Positions 25,538-35,631 of a stretch of DNA of 57,879 nucleotides are shown here, in pieces. The stretch covers positions 1-57,879 of the forward strand of contig NZ_POTC01000018.1 in NCBI RefSeq assembly GCF_002906255.1, in the 5' to 3' direction. The position numbers were made by a program, and so were the translations under genes. The DNA is from Novacetimonas maltaceti. GTDB lineage: Bacteria > Pseudomonadota > Alphaproteobacteria > Acetobacterales > Acetobacteraceae. The stretch's first letter is position 1, and the number at the start of each line of letters is the position of its first letter. The notes under the pieces were generated by a model. That model saw only the letters and a list, made by a program, of their open reading frames with translations, did not search any database and had not been told where the DNA came from.

Positions 25538-27064
25538 ATGATTGCAACGCCCATTGCTGAAATCCTGCGCCACATGGCCGGTCGTCGCATCATGGTCGTG
25601 GGCGACGTCATGCTTGACCGCTTCGTCTATGGCGATACGAACCGGGTTTCGCCGGAAGCGCCGACCCTGATCCTTGCCGCGCGCAGCCAGGAACAGATGC
25701 TGGGTGGTGCTGGCAACGTGGCCGTCAATATCGTGGCGCTGGGCGGGGAATGCCATCTGTTCGGCGTCTGCGGCGCAGATGCGATTGCAGCTGAACTGCG
25801 GGCGGAAATCGCGCGGTTCCCTGCCATCACGGCCAACCTTGTCACCGATCCTGCCCGGTCCACGACGCTCAAGACCCGTTTCATCAACCCGCATCATAAT
25901 ACGCACCTGCTGCGGCTGGACTGGGAACATTCCATGCCTGCGACCGGGGAGGTGCTGGACGAGATCACGCACCGCGCCCTTGCCGCCCTTCCCGGCACGG
26001 ATGTCGTCATCCTTTCCGATTATATGAAAGGCGTGCTCCAGTCCTCCCTGATCCATGCCGTGACCGGGGCGGCAGCTTCACTGGGCATCCCGGTTGTTGT
26101 CGATCCCAAGGGGCGTGATTTCGCCCGTTATCGCGGGGCCACGGTCATCGCCCCGAACCTGCATGAAGCAGGCGTGGTGCTGAACCATGCGATCGCGCAG
26201 GATGACAGGGCGGTGGAGCAGGCGGCCACCCATCTGTCGCGGCTGGCGGGTGGGGCGGCCATCTGTGTCAAGCGCAGCGAATGTGGCGTGCAACTGGTCG
26301 AAGGTGGTGTGACGCGGGCGCGCTTTCCCACGCTGGCGCGGCGGGTCGTGGACGTATCCGGGGCGGGCGACACGCTGGTGGCGGCGCTTGGCATGGCGAT
26401 GGCGGCCGGGGCCGACCTGGTGGGGGCGACACGTATCGCCAACGCGGCGGCAGGCATCGCGGTGTCAAAGCCGGGAACGGCGTCCGCCGATGTGGCGGAG
26501 CTTGGGGACCTGCTTTTGCACCGGCGCGTGCACCGCATCAGCCCCAAGATCTTCACCAGCGTGCCACGCCTGCGCCAGCAGGTGGCGCACTGGCAGGACG
26601 CGGGTTTCGTGGTCGGCTTCACCAATGGCTGTTTCGACCTGCTGCATCCCGGCCATATCCATACCCTGACCGAAGCGCGCAACCGTGTTGACCGGCTTGT
26701 CCTTGCCCTGAATTCCGACCAGTCCGTCCGCCGCCTGAAAGGCGAAAACCGCCCCGTGCAGGACGAGGCGGCGCGCTTGACTGTCGCCGCCGCACTGGAG
26801 ATGATAGACGCCGTCATCCTGTTTGGGGAAGATACGCCGCTTGAACTCATATCGCAGCTCCGCCCCAATGTGCTGTTCAAGGGCGGGGATTATCGACTGG
26901 AAACGGTGGTGGGACGTGACCTTGTCGAATCCTATGGCGGGCGGGTCGAACTGATCGACTACCTGCCTGACACCAGCACGACCGCGATGATACGCCGCAT
27001 GGGCATGATTGACGCGGACGATCCCGGCGGGATCGGCACGGGCAGCGTCGTGCCCCGGCAATAG
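25538..27064 (+). CDS. hldE: Bifunctional heptose kinase / adenylyltransferase
   Basis: A 508-residue enzyme of ADP-heptose synthesis for the LPS inner core. The N-terminal ribokinase-like half (about 1-330) phosphorylates heptose 7-phosphate: VVGDVMLDRFVYGD, MLGGAGNVAVNI, and the catalytic DVSGAGDTLVA (Asp about 277). The C-terminal nucleotidyltransferase half (about 350-480) adds AMP: GFTNGCFDLLHPGHIH with the HxGH site near residue 370. ATG 25538 is chosen because it has CAGGA eight bases upstream and starts at the kinase domain. The C-terminus is about 30 residues longer than in typical HldE. It is followed by an AGE-family gene and hldD, which place the three in one pathway. gmhA and gmhB, also needed, are not in the window. 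Confidence 0.96.
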   Translation: MIATPIAEILRHMAGRRIMVVGDVMLDRFVYGDTNRVSPEAPTLILAARSQEQMLGGAGNVAVNIVALGGECHLFGVCGADAIAAELRAEIARFPAITANLVTDPARSTTLKTRFINPHHNTHLLRLDWEHSMPATGEVLDEITHRALAALPGTDVVILSDYMKGVLQSSLIHAVTGAAASLGIPVVVDPKGRDFARYRGATVIAPNLHEAGVVLNHAIAQDDRAVEQAATHLSRLAGGAAICVKRSECGVQLVEGGVTRARFPTLARRVVDVSGAGDTLVAALGMAMAAGADLVGATRIANAAAGIAVSKPGTASADVAELGDLLLHRRVHRISPKIFTSVPRLRQQVAHWQDAGFVVGFTNGCFDLLHPGHIHTLTEARNRVDRLVLALNSDQSVRRLKGENRPVQDEAARLTVAAALEMIDAVILFGEDTPLELISQLRPNVLFKGGDYRLETVVGRDLVESYGGRVELIDYLPDTSTTAMIRRMGMIDADDPGGIGTGSVVPRQ

Positions 27065-27186
27065 GAACATGGTTTCAGGGCGGTATGGGTAAGATGGCAG
27101 CCGGAAGGGCAGGAAATGGATTTGTGCCCTGACGTGCGGCATCTTCGGTGCGGCGGCGCATGCGCCATGATGGGGAATGTCGGGTG

Positions 27187-28347
27187 ATGGTGCCTTCATC
27201 ATCCCTGCGCGCAATCGATGACAGACTGTTTGGCTGGTTGCGTGATGTCGCATGGCCCCTGTGGCTGGCGCGTGGTCTGGACCATGACTCCGGGGCGCGG
27301 TTTCGCGGTTTTCATGAGCATCTTTCCCACGGCACCTACCACTGCAGCGCCGATTTCCGCAGGCTGCGGGTCGTGACGCGCCAGATCTATGTCTTCAGCG
27401 AAGCCGTGGTGCAGGGGATGGAACAGGCCGCCGTGGCGGTGCAGAACGGGATCGATTACCTGCGGCGGTATGCGCTTCATCCCTCGGGCGGGTATTGCTG
27501 GCGGTTCGACCTTGATGGGCGGGTCATCGACGCACGGCGCGACCTTTACGACCACGCCTTCGTGCTGCTGGCGCTGTCGAGCGCGATGCGTGCCTGTCCG
27601 GCCGACAGGCTGAAGGCGGAGGCGCTGGCCCTTGATGCCTACCTGCAGCGGGTATTGCGCCATCCTGTCGCGGGATATCATGAAAGCCTGCCGCATGCGC
27701 TGCCGCGCCGGCAGAATCCGCACATGCACCTGCTGGAGGCATATCTTGCGGCGGCCGAAAGCTTTGGTGACGATCCTTTCCTTGACCGCGCCGATGAAAT
27801 CGCCCGACTGTTCCTCGATCATCTCTGGCTGCCCGGGGCCGGGCTGCTGCCGGAATATTTCGATGAGGAGCTTCGTCCTCTCCAGAGGGAGGAAGCGGGA
27901 TTCGTGGTGGAACCGGGGCATCATGCCGAATGGGTCTGGCTGCTTTCATGGCATGCCCGTTCTCGTGCCAGGGCGGGGCGTGCGCCCGTTCCGGGGATGC
28001 AGGACGCCCTGCGGGGGCTGATGCGCTTTGTCGACCTGTATGGCAAGGACCCGGTGACGGGGGCGCTGTTTGACGAGGTCATGGGCGATGGCACCGTTCG
28101 TTCGCGCAGCCAGCGCCTGTGGCCGCAGACGGAATGGCTGAAGGCCGAAATCCTGCGCCCTGATCCGACGGAGGCGCGGATCGGGGAGGCGTACCGTGTC
28201 CTCGAAAGTTATCTGACGCCTGCCGGCCTGTGGCGCGAACGCCGCCTTGCGAACGGGGCGTGGGGGAATGACCCGGTGCCGGCATCCAGCCTCTATCACC
28301 TGACGTCGGCCATTACTGTCGCGCATCGCGCCATGATGGCATCCTGA
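27187..28347 (+). CDS. AGE-family sugar epimerase/isomerase
   Basis: A 386-residue (alpha/alpha)6-barrel protein of the N-acylglucosamine 2-epimerase family, which includes mannose-6-phosphate isomerases, aldose-ketose isomerases and cellobiose epimerases. Typical blocks are YVFSEAV, YDHAFVLLALS, NPHMHLLEA with active-site histidine, VEPGHHAEWVWLL with two catalytic His, and RLWPQTEWLKAE. ATG 27187 is taken because the 13 residues before it (open from GTG 27148) are basic and unlike the family. It lies 123 bp after hldE and 50 bp before hldD on the same strand. A role in supplying or shaping the sugar phosphate used in heptose or core synthesis is inferred only from position; the true substrate cannot be read. 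Confidence 0.88.
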   Translation: MVPSSSLRAIDDRLFGWLRDVAWPLWLARGLDHDSGARFRGFHEHLSHGTYHCSADFRRLRVVTRQIYVFSEAVVQGMEQAAVAVQNGIDYLRRYALHPSGGYCWRFDLDGRVIDARRDLYDHAFVLLALSSAMRACPADRLKAEALALDAYLQRVLRHPVAGYHESLPHALPRRQNPHMHLLEAYLAAAESFGDDPFLDRADEIARLFLDHLWLPGAGLLPEYFDEELRPLQREEAGFVVEPGHHAEWVWLLSWHARSRARAGRAPVPGMQDALRGLMRFVDLYGKDPVTGALFDEVMGDGTVRSRSQRLWPQTEWLKAEILRPDPTEARIGEAYRVLESYLTPAGLWRERRLANGAWGNDPVPASSLYHLTSAITVAHRAMMAS

Positions 28348-28396
28348 TGGGACGGGGCTCTTCTCTTTTCACCTCTGCTGCGGGAGGAAAATCTCA

Positions 28397-29371
28397 GTGA
28401 TCGTTGTGACGGGCGGGGCAGGATTCATCGGGTCCAATATCGTCGCTGCCCTTAATGAAGCCGGGCGCATGGACGTGGCCGTATGTGACCGGCTGGGCCG
28501 TGACGGGAAATGGCAGAACCTGCGCCAGTGCGTCGTGCAGGACATCGTCCCGCCACATGAACTGCTGGCATGGCTGGACCGGCAGGGGGAGGTCGAGGCG
28601 ATCATCCATATGGGGGCCAATTCCTCCACGATGGCACAGGATGGGGACGAGGTGATGGAAAGCAATTTCCGCTTCTCCCTCGCCCTGCTCGACTGGTGCA
28701 CGAAACGGCAGGTCAGGTTCATTTATGCGTCCTCGGCGGCGACCTATGGCGATGGCGCCCATGGTTTTGAGGACGACCTGTCGCTGGCCTATCTGCGCCG
28801 GTTGCGGCCCCTGAACCTGTACGGGTGGAGCAAGCAGCTGTTCGACCAGGTCGTGGCAAGCCGCAGGGAAAGCGGACAGGCACTGCCGCCTTTGTGTATC
28901 GGGCTGAAGTTCTTCAATGTCTTTGGCATGAACGAGGGCCACAAGGGCGCGATGATGAGCCTGGCCTCGAAATATATCGGCAGGATCCGCAACGGCGAGA
29001 CGATTGACCTGTTCCGTTCGTACAACCCTGCTTACCGCGATGGCGAGCAGTTGCGCGACTTTGTCTATGTCGCCGACATTACGGCTGTCATCCTGTGGCT
29101 GCTGGAACAGTCACAGGGCGTGGCCCTGTATAATTGCGGCAGCGGACAGGCCCGCAGCTTCCTCGACCTTGTGGGGGCGATCTTTGACACGCTGGGGCTG
29201 GAGCACCGCATCCGCTTTGTCGAGATGCCGGAGGTCCTGCGCCAGCGGTACCAGTATTTCACGCAGGCCGATAACACGCGCCTTCGCGCCGCCGGATATG
29301 ACCGGCCGGGCATGAAACTCGAAGACGCGATCCACGATTTCGTGCGGCTTTACCAGGCGGCGCATCCCTGA
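28397..29371 (+). CDS. hldD: ADP-glycero-manno-heptose 6-epimerase
   Basis: A 324-residue short-chain dehydrogenase-type epimerase that turns ADP-D,D-heptose into ADP-L,D-heptose for LPS. The NADP-binding GGAGFIGSN is at residues 6-14, the catalytic Tyr-Lys pair is in LYGWSKQLFD, and the serines of YASSAATYG precede it. FFNVFGMNEGHKGAM and the length agree with HldD. The start is GTG 28397, nine bases after GGAGG. With hldE two genes upstream it forms the ADP-heptose module. It ends 37 bp before the convergent quinone oxidoreductase gene; no strong terminator is visible between them. Confidence 0.95.
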   Translation: MIVVTGGAGFIGSNIVAALNEAGRMDVAVCDRLGRDGKWQNLRQCVVQDIVPPHELLAWLDRQGEVEAIIHMGANSSTMAQDGDEVMESNFRFSLALLDWCTKRQVRFIYASSAATYGDGAHGFEDDLSLAYLRRLRPLNLYGWSKQLFDQVVASRRESGQALPPLCIGLKFFNVFGMNEGHKGAMMSLASKYIGRIRNGETIDLFRSYNPAYRDGEQLRDFVYVADITAVILWLLEQSQGVALYNCGSGQARSFLDLVGAIFDTLGLEHRIRFVEMPEVLRQRYQYFTQADNTRLRAAGYDRPGMKLEDAIHDFVRLYQAAHP

Positions 29372-29408
29372 TCGTGCTGGCAGGTCGGGATGCGCGCTTC
29401 CTCCCGGT

Positions 29409-30380
29409 TCAGGGCAGCAGGATCGTGCTGCCCGTGGTCTTGCGCGATTCCAGCGCGACATGCGCCTGTGCTGCGTCCTTCAGGGCAAAACTCTGCCCGA
29501 TGCGCGGGGTGAGGACGCCCTTTTCCACCAGCCGGAACAGTTCCGCAGCCCCCGCCATCAGTTCATCGCGCTTCGCGATATAGGTGCCTAGCGACGGGCG
29601 TGTCAGGTACAGGCTGCCATGGCTGGCCAGCGTGCCGACCGCGACCCCTGTTACCGCGCCGGACGCGTTGCCATAGCTGACCATCAGTCCGCGCGGTGCG
29701 AGGCAGTTCAGGCTGTCCTCGAACGTGGCGTGGCCGATGCTGTCATAGACGACGGGCACCATCGCGCCATCGGTCAGGGCACGGACCCGTGCGGGGATGT
29801 CGTGCGTGCCGACCAGCACATCCGCCGCCCCGTTGGCGCGTGCCAGTTCGGCCTTTTCCTCGGTCGAGACGACGCCGATGACACGCGCGCCCAGATGCCG
29901 CGCCCACTGGCACATCAGCAGCCCGACCCCGCCTGCCGCTGCGTAGACGAGGATGTTCTCCCCCTTGCGCACGTCATGTACCTGCCGCAGCAGCATATGC
30001 ACCGACAGGCCACGCAGCATGATGCCCGCCGCCGTCTCGAACGGGATTTCGGCGGGCAGCGCCACCACCCGGTCTGCCGCGATGATGCGGTACTGCGCGT
30101 ATCCGCCCAGCATGATGGGATAGGCCACGCGTGCCCCCACCGCGAGGTCACGCACACCGGGGCCGACCGCCTCGACCACGCCCGCGCCTTCCATGCCCGG
30201 CGTTGCGGGTAGGGAGGGAAATTTGTACAGGCCGCTGCGGTAATAGGTGTCGATGAAATTGACGCCCATCGCTGCCTGCCGGATCAGGATCTCGCCTTCG
30301 CCCGGTGTAGGGATCGGCAGGTCTTCGGCGCGCAGGACGTCGGGGCCACCATATTCATGGATGCGGATGACTGTGTTCAT
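29409..30380 (-). CDS. qorA: NADPH:quinone oxidoreductase, zeta-crystallin type
   Basis: A 323-residue zinc-free medium-chain dehydrogenase. The catalytic-domain start VIRIHEYGGPDVLRAEDLP and the block GVNFIDTYYRSGLY are typical of QorA, and the coenzyme fold carries AAAGGVGLLMCQWARHLGA. No zinc-ligand cysteines are present, as expected. It reduces quinones with NADPH and may protect from semiquinones and aldehydes, relevant in an oxidative lifestyle. ATG 30380 is clear. It lies 33 bp after the ogt-like gene on the same strand, so they may be cotranscribed. Assignment within the zinc-free MDR group (acrylyl-CoA reductase, crotonyl reductase) is less sure than the family. Confidence 0.92.
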   Translation of the reverse strand: MNTVIRIHEYGGPDVLRAEDLPIPTPGEGEILIRQAAMGVNFIDTYYRSGLYKFPSLPATPGMEGAGVVEAVGPGVRDLAVGARVAYPIMLGGYAQYRIIAADRVVALPAEIPFETAAGIMLRGLSVHMLLRQVHDVRKGENILVYAAAGGVGLLMCQWARHLGARVIGVVSTEEKAELARANGAADVLVGTHDIPARVRALTDGAMVPVVYDSIGHATFEDSLNCLAPRGLMVSYGNASGAVTGVAVGTLASHGSLYLTRPSLGTYIAKRDELMAGAAELFRLVEKGVLTPRIGQSFALKDAAQAHVALESRKTTGSTILLP

Positions 30381-30413
30381 GGCGGGGGTTCCTCGTGCTC
30401 GTGAGCGTTGGGT

Positions 30414-30881
30414 TCAATCCGTGTCGGGCGTGCCGGTTTCCATCTCACGCAGGAAGGTGCGGTCCATCGCCCCGTTATCGCCGGGGTAGGTGTCCGCGTC
30501 GTACTCCGCGCATCCGTCCATATCCACCCGGTGGCAGGGGATCAGGATGGGGATCGGGTTTTCACTGCATGCGGCCACCACGTCCGCCACGTCCACGCCG
30601 GCCTGACGCGCGACCTCGGCACAGGGCATGGTCTGTCCCATCGGGATGGTGCGGATGAATGTCCATGCCGCAACCTGCTGCGGTGTGCCATAAGGGGCCA
30701 GCGGCAGGGTGCAGGGTGTGGTGTCACCGTCGAAATAGGAATCGAGCCAGTCACACGCGCGGCGCAGCAGGGGCGTTTCCTCCTGGTCGCGGCCCCAGCC
30801 CCAGTCGAGCGCTACGATCATGTCGTCCTCGGCCGAGACGGTCAGGGGGCCGATAGGGGAGTGCAGGGAGAGTTGTGGCAT
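30414..30881 (-). CDS. ogt: Methylated-DNA-protein cysteine methyltransferase-like
   Basis: A 155-residue suicide repair protein that takes alkyl groups from O6-alkylguanine. The acceptor motif IPCHRV is present with Cys116, and the helix-turn-helix region IRTIPMGQTMPCAEVARQAG precedes it. Odd: the segment after PCHRV, usually carrying a G-x-L-x-G-Y-x-x-G stretch, is replaced here by acidic residues (DMDGCAEYDADTYPGDNG), and the N-terminus is short. The enzyme may thus have altered substrate range or weak activity. ATG 30881 is preceded by AAGGTGACAC. It is divergent from mnmE. Confidence 0.85.
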   Translation of the reverse strand: MPQLSLHSPIGPLTVSAEDDMIVALDWGWGRDQEETPLLRRACDWLDSYFDGDTTPCTLPLAPYGTPQQVAAWTFIRTIPMGQTMPCAEVARQAGVDVADVVAACSENPIPILIPCHRVDMDGCAEYDADTYPGDNGAMDRTFLREMETGTPDTD

Positions 30882-30953
30882 GTGTCACCTTGATCACGAC
30901 AGGGACGTGAACGATAACCCGTTCCCGTCACAGAGGAAATGGGAACGACCCGA

Positions 30954-32294
30954 ATGACAGCGGCAACCGAGGTTCCAGCAGGGCGGCACGGCGACGGTGC
31001 GGCCCCCGTCATCTTCGCCCTTGCCACCGGCGCGGGGCGCGCCGCCATTGCCGTCATGCGCATCAGTGGCGCGGGGAGTGACGCGATCCTGCGCAGCCTG
31101 TGCGGTGGCCTGCCCGAACCGCGCCGCGCGTCGCTGCGCGGGATCTGGCGGCGCGATGCGGATGGGGGGCAGGGCGTGCTGCTCGACCGGGCCGTCGTGC
31201 TGTGGTTTCCCGGACCCAACAGCTATACTGGCGAGGACAGCGCGGAACTGCACCTGCATGCCGGGCCTGCGGTGATTTCCGGCGTGGCCGATGCGCTCGT
31301 GGCGCTGGGCGCGCGTCCGGCCGAACCGGGGGAGTTCACGCGTCGCGCCTTTGCCAGCGGACGGCTCGACCTTGTGCAGGCGGAGGGTATCGCCGACCTG
31401 ATTGATGCGGAGACCGAGGCCCAGCGGCGGCAGGCGCTGGCACAGGCCGATGGCGCACAAAGCCGCCTGTATGAGGACTGGGCCGCGCGCCTGCGCACCG
31501 CGCTTGCGCATCAGGAGGCGCTGATCGACTTCCCCGACGAGGACCTGCCGCCGGAGGTGGAGGACGAACTGCTCGGCACGATTGCGGGCCTACGTGATGA
31601 AATGCAGGCCTATCTTGACGATGGCAGCCAGGGCGAGCGCCTGCGCCGGGGGCTGGTTTTTGCGATTGTCGGCGAACCCAACGTGGGGAAGTCGAGCCTG
31701 CTGAACGCACTGGCGCAGCGTGACGCCGCCATCGTGTCATCGCGCGCCGGGACCACGCGCGATGCGATCGAGGTGCGTGTCGTGCTGGGCGATGCGCCGG
31801 TGACACTGGTGGATACGGCGGGCCTGCGTGAAACCGAGGACGAGATCGAGGCCGAAGGCGTGCGGCGGGCATTGTTTCACGTGAAACAGGCTGATTGCGT
31901 GATACATGTGTTTTCAGGTGCGGCGGTACCGGATAAGGTCGGCCCCGACAGCATCATGGTCTGCAACAAGATTGACGAAGTCGCCGCCCCGCCGGGCATC
32001 ACGGGCATCAGCGTGCGCAGCGGGGAGGGGATGGAAACCCTGCGTGACGTGCTGGCGCAGCGGGCGCGGGACCTGACGCAGGGACGTGCGGCCGCCCCCC
32101 TGACACGCGCGCGCCATCGCGCCGCGATCGAGGAGACGGCCCGCCACCTGGCCCGTGCCGCCGACGATGCGTGGCCAGAGGTGCGGGGCGAGGAGATGCG
32201 CCTGGCGATGCGCGCGCTGGGGCGCCTGACCGGGGCTGTGGATGTGGAGGCACTGCTGGACACGGTGTTCGGGCAGTTCTGTATCGGCAAGTAG
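30954..32294 (+). CDS. mnmE: tRNA modification GTPase MnmE
   Basis: A 446-residue dimeric GTPase that with MnmG installs the cmnm5 group on U34 of several tRNAs. The N-terminal domain binds the one-carbon folate donor ([20 protein letters not shown]). The inserted G-domain shows [21 protein letters not shown] and CNKID, and the C-terminal CIGK carries the conserved cysteine. ATG 30954 has GGGAA eight bases before it; ATG 30939 in frame sits too close to AGAGGA. A parS site lies inside the gene at 31873 and encodes FHVKQ. mnmG begins 24 bp downstream. Dependence on folate links it to the FolC/FolD/MetF set. Confidence 0.97.
   Translation: MTAATEVPAGRHGDGAAPVIFALATGAGRAAIAVMRISGAGSDAILRSLCGGLPEPRRASLRGIWRRDADGGQGVLLDRAVVLWFPGPNSYTGEDSAELHLHAGPAVISGVADALVALGARPAEPGEFTRRAFASGRLDLVQAEGIADLIDAETEAQRRQALAQADGAQSRLYEDWAARLRTALAHQEALIDFPDEDLPPEVEDELLGTIAGLRDEMQAYLDDGSQGERLRRGLVFAIVGEPNVGKSSLLNALAQRDAAIVSSRAGTTRDAIEVRVVLGDAPVTLVDTAGLRETEDEIEAEGVRRALFHVKQADCVIHVFSGAAVPDKVGPDSIMVCNKIDEVAAPPGITGISVRSGEGMETLRDVLAQRARDLTQGRAAAPLTRARHRAAIEETARHLARAADDAWPEVRGEEMRLAMRALGRLTGAVDVEALLDTVFGQFCIGK
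31873..31888. promoter_or_regulatory. parS site 1, inside mnmE
   Basis: TGTTTCACGTGAAACA, a perfect 16-bp palindrome and the canonical ParB-binding parS sequence. It is embedded in mnmE and lies about 3.7 kb before parB. A second identical site is at 34226. Confidence 0.95.
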
Positions 32295-32318
32295 GGATGA
32301 AGCGGGAGCAAGGATAAG

Positions 32319-34181
32319 GTGAACGCCACTTACGATGTGATCGTGATCGGCGGCGGCCATGCCGGGTGCGAGGCCGCCGCCGCCGCCGCCCGATGTGGTG
32401 CGCGGACCATGCTGCTGACCCACCATCGCGTGACGGTGGGGGTGATGTCGTGCAACCCGGCGATTGGTGGGATTGGCAAGGGACATCTGGTGCGCGAGAT
32501 CGACGCGCTCGACGGCCTGATGGGCAGGGCCGCCGACCGGGCCGGGATTCATTTCAAGCTGCTCAACCGCTCCAAGGGGCCAGCCGTCCATGGGCCACGT
32601 GCGCAGGCGGACCGGTTCCTGTACCAGCAGGCGATCATGGACCTGCTGGCACAAACCGAAGGGCTGGAAATTGTCGAGGGCGCTGCGGGCGACCTTGTGG
32701 TCGATGACGACCATACGGTCCGTGGCGTGGTGTGCGAGGATGGGCGTGTATTCCATGCCGGGGCGGTGGTGTTGACGGCGGGCACGTTCCTGCGCGGTGT
32801 CATCCATGTCGGCCATGACAGCCAGCCTGCGGGCCGCGTGGGGGAGGCGCCGGCCCGCAAACTGGGCGAACGGTTGCAGGCGCTGGGCCTGCGGATGGGG
32901 CGGCTGAAGACCGGCACGCCCGCCCGCATCGCGCGCGACAGCATCGACTGGGACACACTGGCGGAGGATCGGGGCGATGCGGTCCCCGAACCGTTCAGCC
33001 GCATGACGGATACGATCACGAACCCGCAGGTGTCGTGCCGCATCACCGCGACGACCCCGCGCACGCATGAAATCATCCGCGAACACCTGCACCTGTCGGC
33101 CATCTATGGTGGGGCGATTTCGGGGCGGGGGCCGCGCTACTGCCCCTCCATCGAGGACAAGGTCGTCCGCTTCGCGCAGCGCGACAGCCATCAGATCTTC
33201 CTTGAACCCGAAGCCCTGCCGGGCAATCCGGGGGGCGACCTGGTCTATCCCAACGGGATCTCCACCAGCCTGCCTGCGGATGTGCAGGAACAGATGCTGC
33301 ATTCAATCCCCGGTCTGGAACGCTGCCGCATCGTGCGTCCCGGCTATGCGGTGGAATATGACTATGTCGATCCGCGCGAACTGACCCCGGCGCTGGAGCT
33401 CAAATCCCTGCACGGCCTGTTCCTTGCGGGGCAGATCAACGGCACCACGGGGTATGAGGAAGCGGGCGCACAGGGCATCCTTGCCGGGGTTAACGCGGCA
33501 CGTCGCGCGGCGGGCGAGGGGACGGTGACGCTGGATCGTGGCACGGCCTATATCGGCGTCATGATTGATGACCTGACGACGCAGGGCGTGTCCGAACCCT
33601 ATCGCATGTTCACGTCGCGCGCGGAATATCGCCTGACGCTGCGTGCCGACAATGCCGACCTGCGCCTGACGCCGCTAGGCATGGAATGGGGCTGTGTTGG
33701 CCCCGCGCGCCGACAGCGGTTCGAGGCGGAGCGCGCCTCGATCGACACTGCCATGGAACGTGCCCGCACCGAAACCTATCCCCCCGAAGCCCTGCGGCGG
33801 GAGGGGATTGCGGTCTCCGCCGATGGGCGCGCGCGTTCGCTGCTCGATGTCATGGCGACGGGGGCGGCGATGGAGGCGGTGGAGAAGATCGCCCCATGGC
33901 TGGCTGACCTGTCGCCACGGGTGCGCCAGCATGTCGCGACCGAAGCCCGCTATAGCGGATACCTGTCCCGGCAGGAGCGCGAGATCCGGCAGCTTGCCAG
34001 TGACGGGCGCATCACCCTGCCGCATGACCTTGATTACCGTGCGATCGGTGGCCTCAGCACCGAAATGCAGGAACGCCTGTCGCAGGCGCGGCCGGTGACG
34101 TTTGGCGCGGCACAGCGCATCCCCGGCATCACGCCCTCGGCACTGGTGGCGGTGCTGTCGCATGTGCGGCAGGTGGCCTGA
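32319..34181 (+). CDS. mnmG: tRNA modification enzyme MnmG
   Basis: A 620-residue FAD enzyme, partner of MnmE in carboxymethylaminomethyl modification of U34. The FAD loop [15 protein letters not shown] is at residues about 7-21, followed by [14 protein letters not shown] with the catalytic Cys, and [23 protein letters not shown] and [12 protein letters not shown]. The start is GTG 32319 behind AAGGA. Length is that of the family. It lies 24 bp after mnmE and 3 bp before rsmG. The gene set mnmE-mnmG-rsmG-parA-parB is conserved near oriC in many bacteria, which supports a position near the origin. Confidence 0.97.
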   Translation: MNATYDVIVIGGGHAGCEAAAAAARCGARTMLLTHHRVTVGVMSCNPAIGGIGKGHLVREIDALDGLMGRAADRAGIHFKLLNRSKGPAVHGPRAQADRFLYQQAIMDLLAQTEGLEIVEGAAGDLVVDDDHTVRGVVCEDGRVFHAGAVVLTAGTFLRGVIHVGHDSQPAGRVGEAPARKLGERLQALGLRMGRLKTGTPARIARDSIDWDTLAEDRGDAVPEPFSRMTDTITNPQVSCRITATTPRTHEIIREHLHLSAIYGGAISGRGPRYCPSIEDKVVRFAQRDSHQIFLEPEALPGNPGGDLVYPNGISTSLPADVQEQMLHSIPGLERCRIVRPGYAVEYDYVDPRELTPALELKSLHGLFLAGQINGTTGYEEAGAQGILAGVNAARRAAGEGTVTLDRGTAYIGVMIDDLTTQGVSEPYRMFTSRAEYRLTLRADNADLRLTPLGMEWGCVGPARRQRFEAERASIDTAMERARTETYPPEALRREGIAVSADGRARSLLDVMATGAAMEAVEKIAPWLADLSPRVRQHVATEARYSGYLSRQEREIRQLASDGRITLPHDLDYRAIGGLSTEMQERLSQARPVTFGAAQRIPGITPSALVAVLSHVRQVA

Positions 34182-34184
34182 GGC

Positions 34185-34823
34185 ATGGCACGCGACATGA
34201 CGATGCAGGACGCGATCCTTGGACATGTTTCACGTGAAACAGGCGAACGCCTGACGGCCTATGCCGACCTGCTGGTGCGCTGGAACGCGCGCATCAACCT
34301 TGTCTCCCGCCCTGATCTGGCGCAGTTATGGCCCCGCCATATTGCCGACAGCCTGCAACTCGCCACCCTGATCCCGGCGGGTGCGCGTGTGGTGGACATG
34401 GGGTCGGGCGGGGGATTCCCCGGACTGGTCATCGCGATGGCGACCGATGCGCATGTCACGCTGATCGAATCGGACCAGCGCAAGGCCGCGTTCCTGCGGG
34501 AGGCATCGCGCGTGGCGGGGGTGCGCACCCGTGTTATTGCCAGCCGGATCGAGGCGGCAGATGCCGGACCCGTCGACGTGGTAAGCGCACGCGCGCTGGC
34601 CCCTCTGCCGCAGCTTCTGCAATGGGGCGTGCGGTTTCTGGACAAGGAAGGATTTTGCCTGTTCCTGAAGGGCAAGAACGCAGATGAAGAACTCAACGCC
34701 GCCCATGCCGACTGGCGCATGGCGGTGACCCGAATTCCAAGCCGCACCGATGCGGATGGTGTCATTCTCAGATTGAGCGATATAAGGCGTGTCACAGACC
34801 ACAACCATGCAGCCGGTCGATAA
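34185..34823 (+). CDS. rsmG: 16S rRNA m7G527 methyltransferase
   Basis: A 212-residue SAM-dependent enzyme that methylates G527 of 16S rRNA; loss causes low-level streptomycin resistance in other bacteria. The SAM loop [12 protein letters not shown] lies at residues about 67-78, and the N-terminal [12 protein letters not shown] and DSLQLA are typical. Its N-terminal codons (GHVSRETG) contain the second parS palindrome. The 3' end overlaps parA by 35 bp if GTG 34789 is the parA start. It follows mnmG with a 3-bp gap, so translation is probably coupled. Confidence 0.96.
   Translation: MARDMTMQDAILGHVSRETGERLTAYADLLVRWNARINLVSRPDLAQLWPRHIADSLQLATLIPAGARVVDMGSGGGFPGLVIAMATDAHVTLIESDQRKAAFLREASRVAGVRTRVIASRIEAADAGPVDVVSARALAPLPQLLQWGVRFLDKEGFCLFLKGKNADEELNAAHADWRMAVTRIPSRTDADGVILRLSDIRRVTDHNHAAGR
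34226..34241. promoter_or_regulatory. parS site 2, inside rsmG
   Basis: A perfect TGTTTCACGTGAAACA identical to the site at 31873. Here it encodes part of HVSRETG, a different reading frame from that used in mnmE. It lies 548 bp before parA. Confidence 0.95.
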
Positions 34824-35631
34824 GGCCGCGCATACCCCCCGCATCATCGCCCTTGCGAACCAGAAGGGCGGTGTGGGGAAAACAACAACAGCCATCAATC
34901 TTGCCGCCGGTCTTGCGACGCAGGGATTCCGCGTCCTGCTGATCGATATCGACCCACAGGGCAATGCCTCCACCGGGTTGGGGATCGGTTACGAAAACCG
35001 GCGTCGCGGGACCTATGCCCTGATCGGGGAGGACGCACCGGCGGCGGACCTGATACAGGAAACCTCCATTCCCGGCCTGTCGGTCATCGCGGCGGATACG
35101 GAACTGGCGGGGGCCGAACTGGAACTGGTCATGTCTGACCGACGCGAATTCCGCCTGCGTGACGCCATTGCGCGGATCGGGGGGGAGTATGATGTCATCC
35201 TGATCGACTGCCCGCCCAGCCTCGGCCTGCTGACGCTCAATGCGCTGGTGGCGGCGCAGGCGGTCATCGTGCCGTTGCAGTGCGAGTTCTTCGCGCTGGA
35301 GGGGATCAGCCAGTTGGTGCGCACGATCAACAGCCTGTGCAAGTCCCTGAACACGGCGCTGAAGCTGGAGGGGATCGTGCTGACGATGTATGACCGGCGC
35401 AACAATCTGTCGGAACTTGTCGCTGCCGACGCACGCGGGTTCTTTGGCGATCGTGTGATGGAAACGGTCATCCCGCGCAACATCCGCATTTCCGAGGCGC
35501 AGAGCCACGGTCAGGCAGTGATGTTCTACGATGCCCGCTCTTCCGGCAGCCAGGCCTACAAGGCGCTGTCGGAGGAAGTGATCGCACGTCTTGCGCTCAA
35601 GGCAGGCAGGAAAGGGAAGAAGCAGGGATGA
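34789..35631 (+). CDS. parA: Chromosome partitioning ATPase ParA
   Basis: A 280-residue Walker-type ATPase that binds DNA without sequence specificity and moves ParB-parS complexes apart before division. The deviant Walker A is [10 protein letters not shown] with both lysines; [25 protein letters not shown] (Walker B) and [11 protein letters not shown] follow. The start is GTG 34789, overlapping the rsmG end, with AAGG close upstream; ATG 34807 is an alternative without a ribosome site. The stop overlaps the parB start as ATGA. Length matches chromosomal ParA (Soj). Confidence 0.97.
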   Translation: MSQTTTMQPVDKAAHTPRIIALANQKGGVGKTTTAINLAAGLATQGFRVLLIDIDPQGNASTGLGIGYENRRRGTYALIGEDAPAADLIQETSIPGLSVIAADTELAGAELELVMSDRREFRLRDAIARIGGEYDVILIDCPPSLGLLTLNALVAAQAVIVPLQCEFFALEGISQLVRTINSLCKSLNTALKLEGIVLTMYDRRNNLSELVAADARGFFGDRVMETVIPRNIRISEAQSHGQAVMFYDARSSGSQAYKALSEEVIARLALKAGRKGKKQG

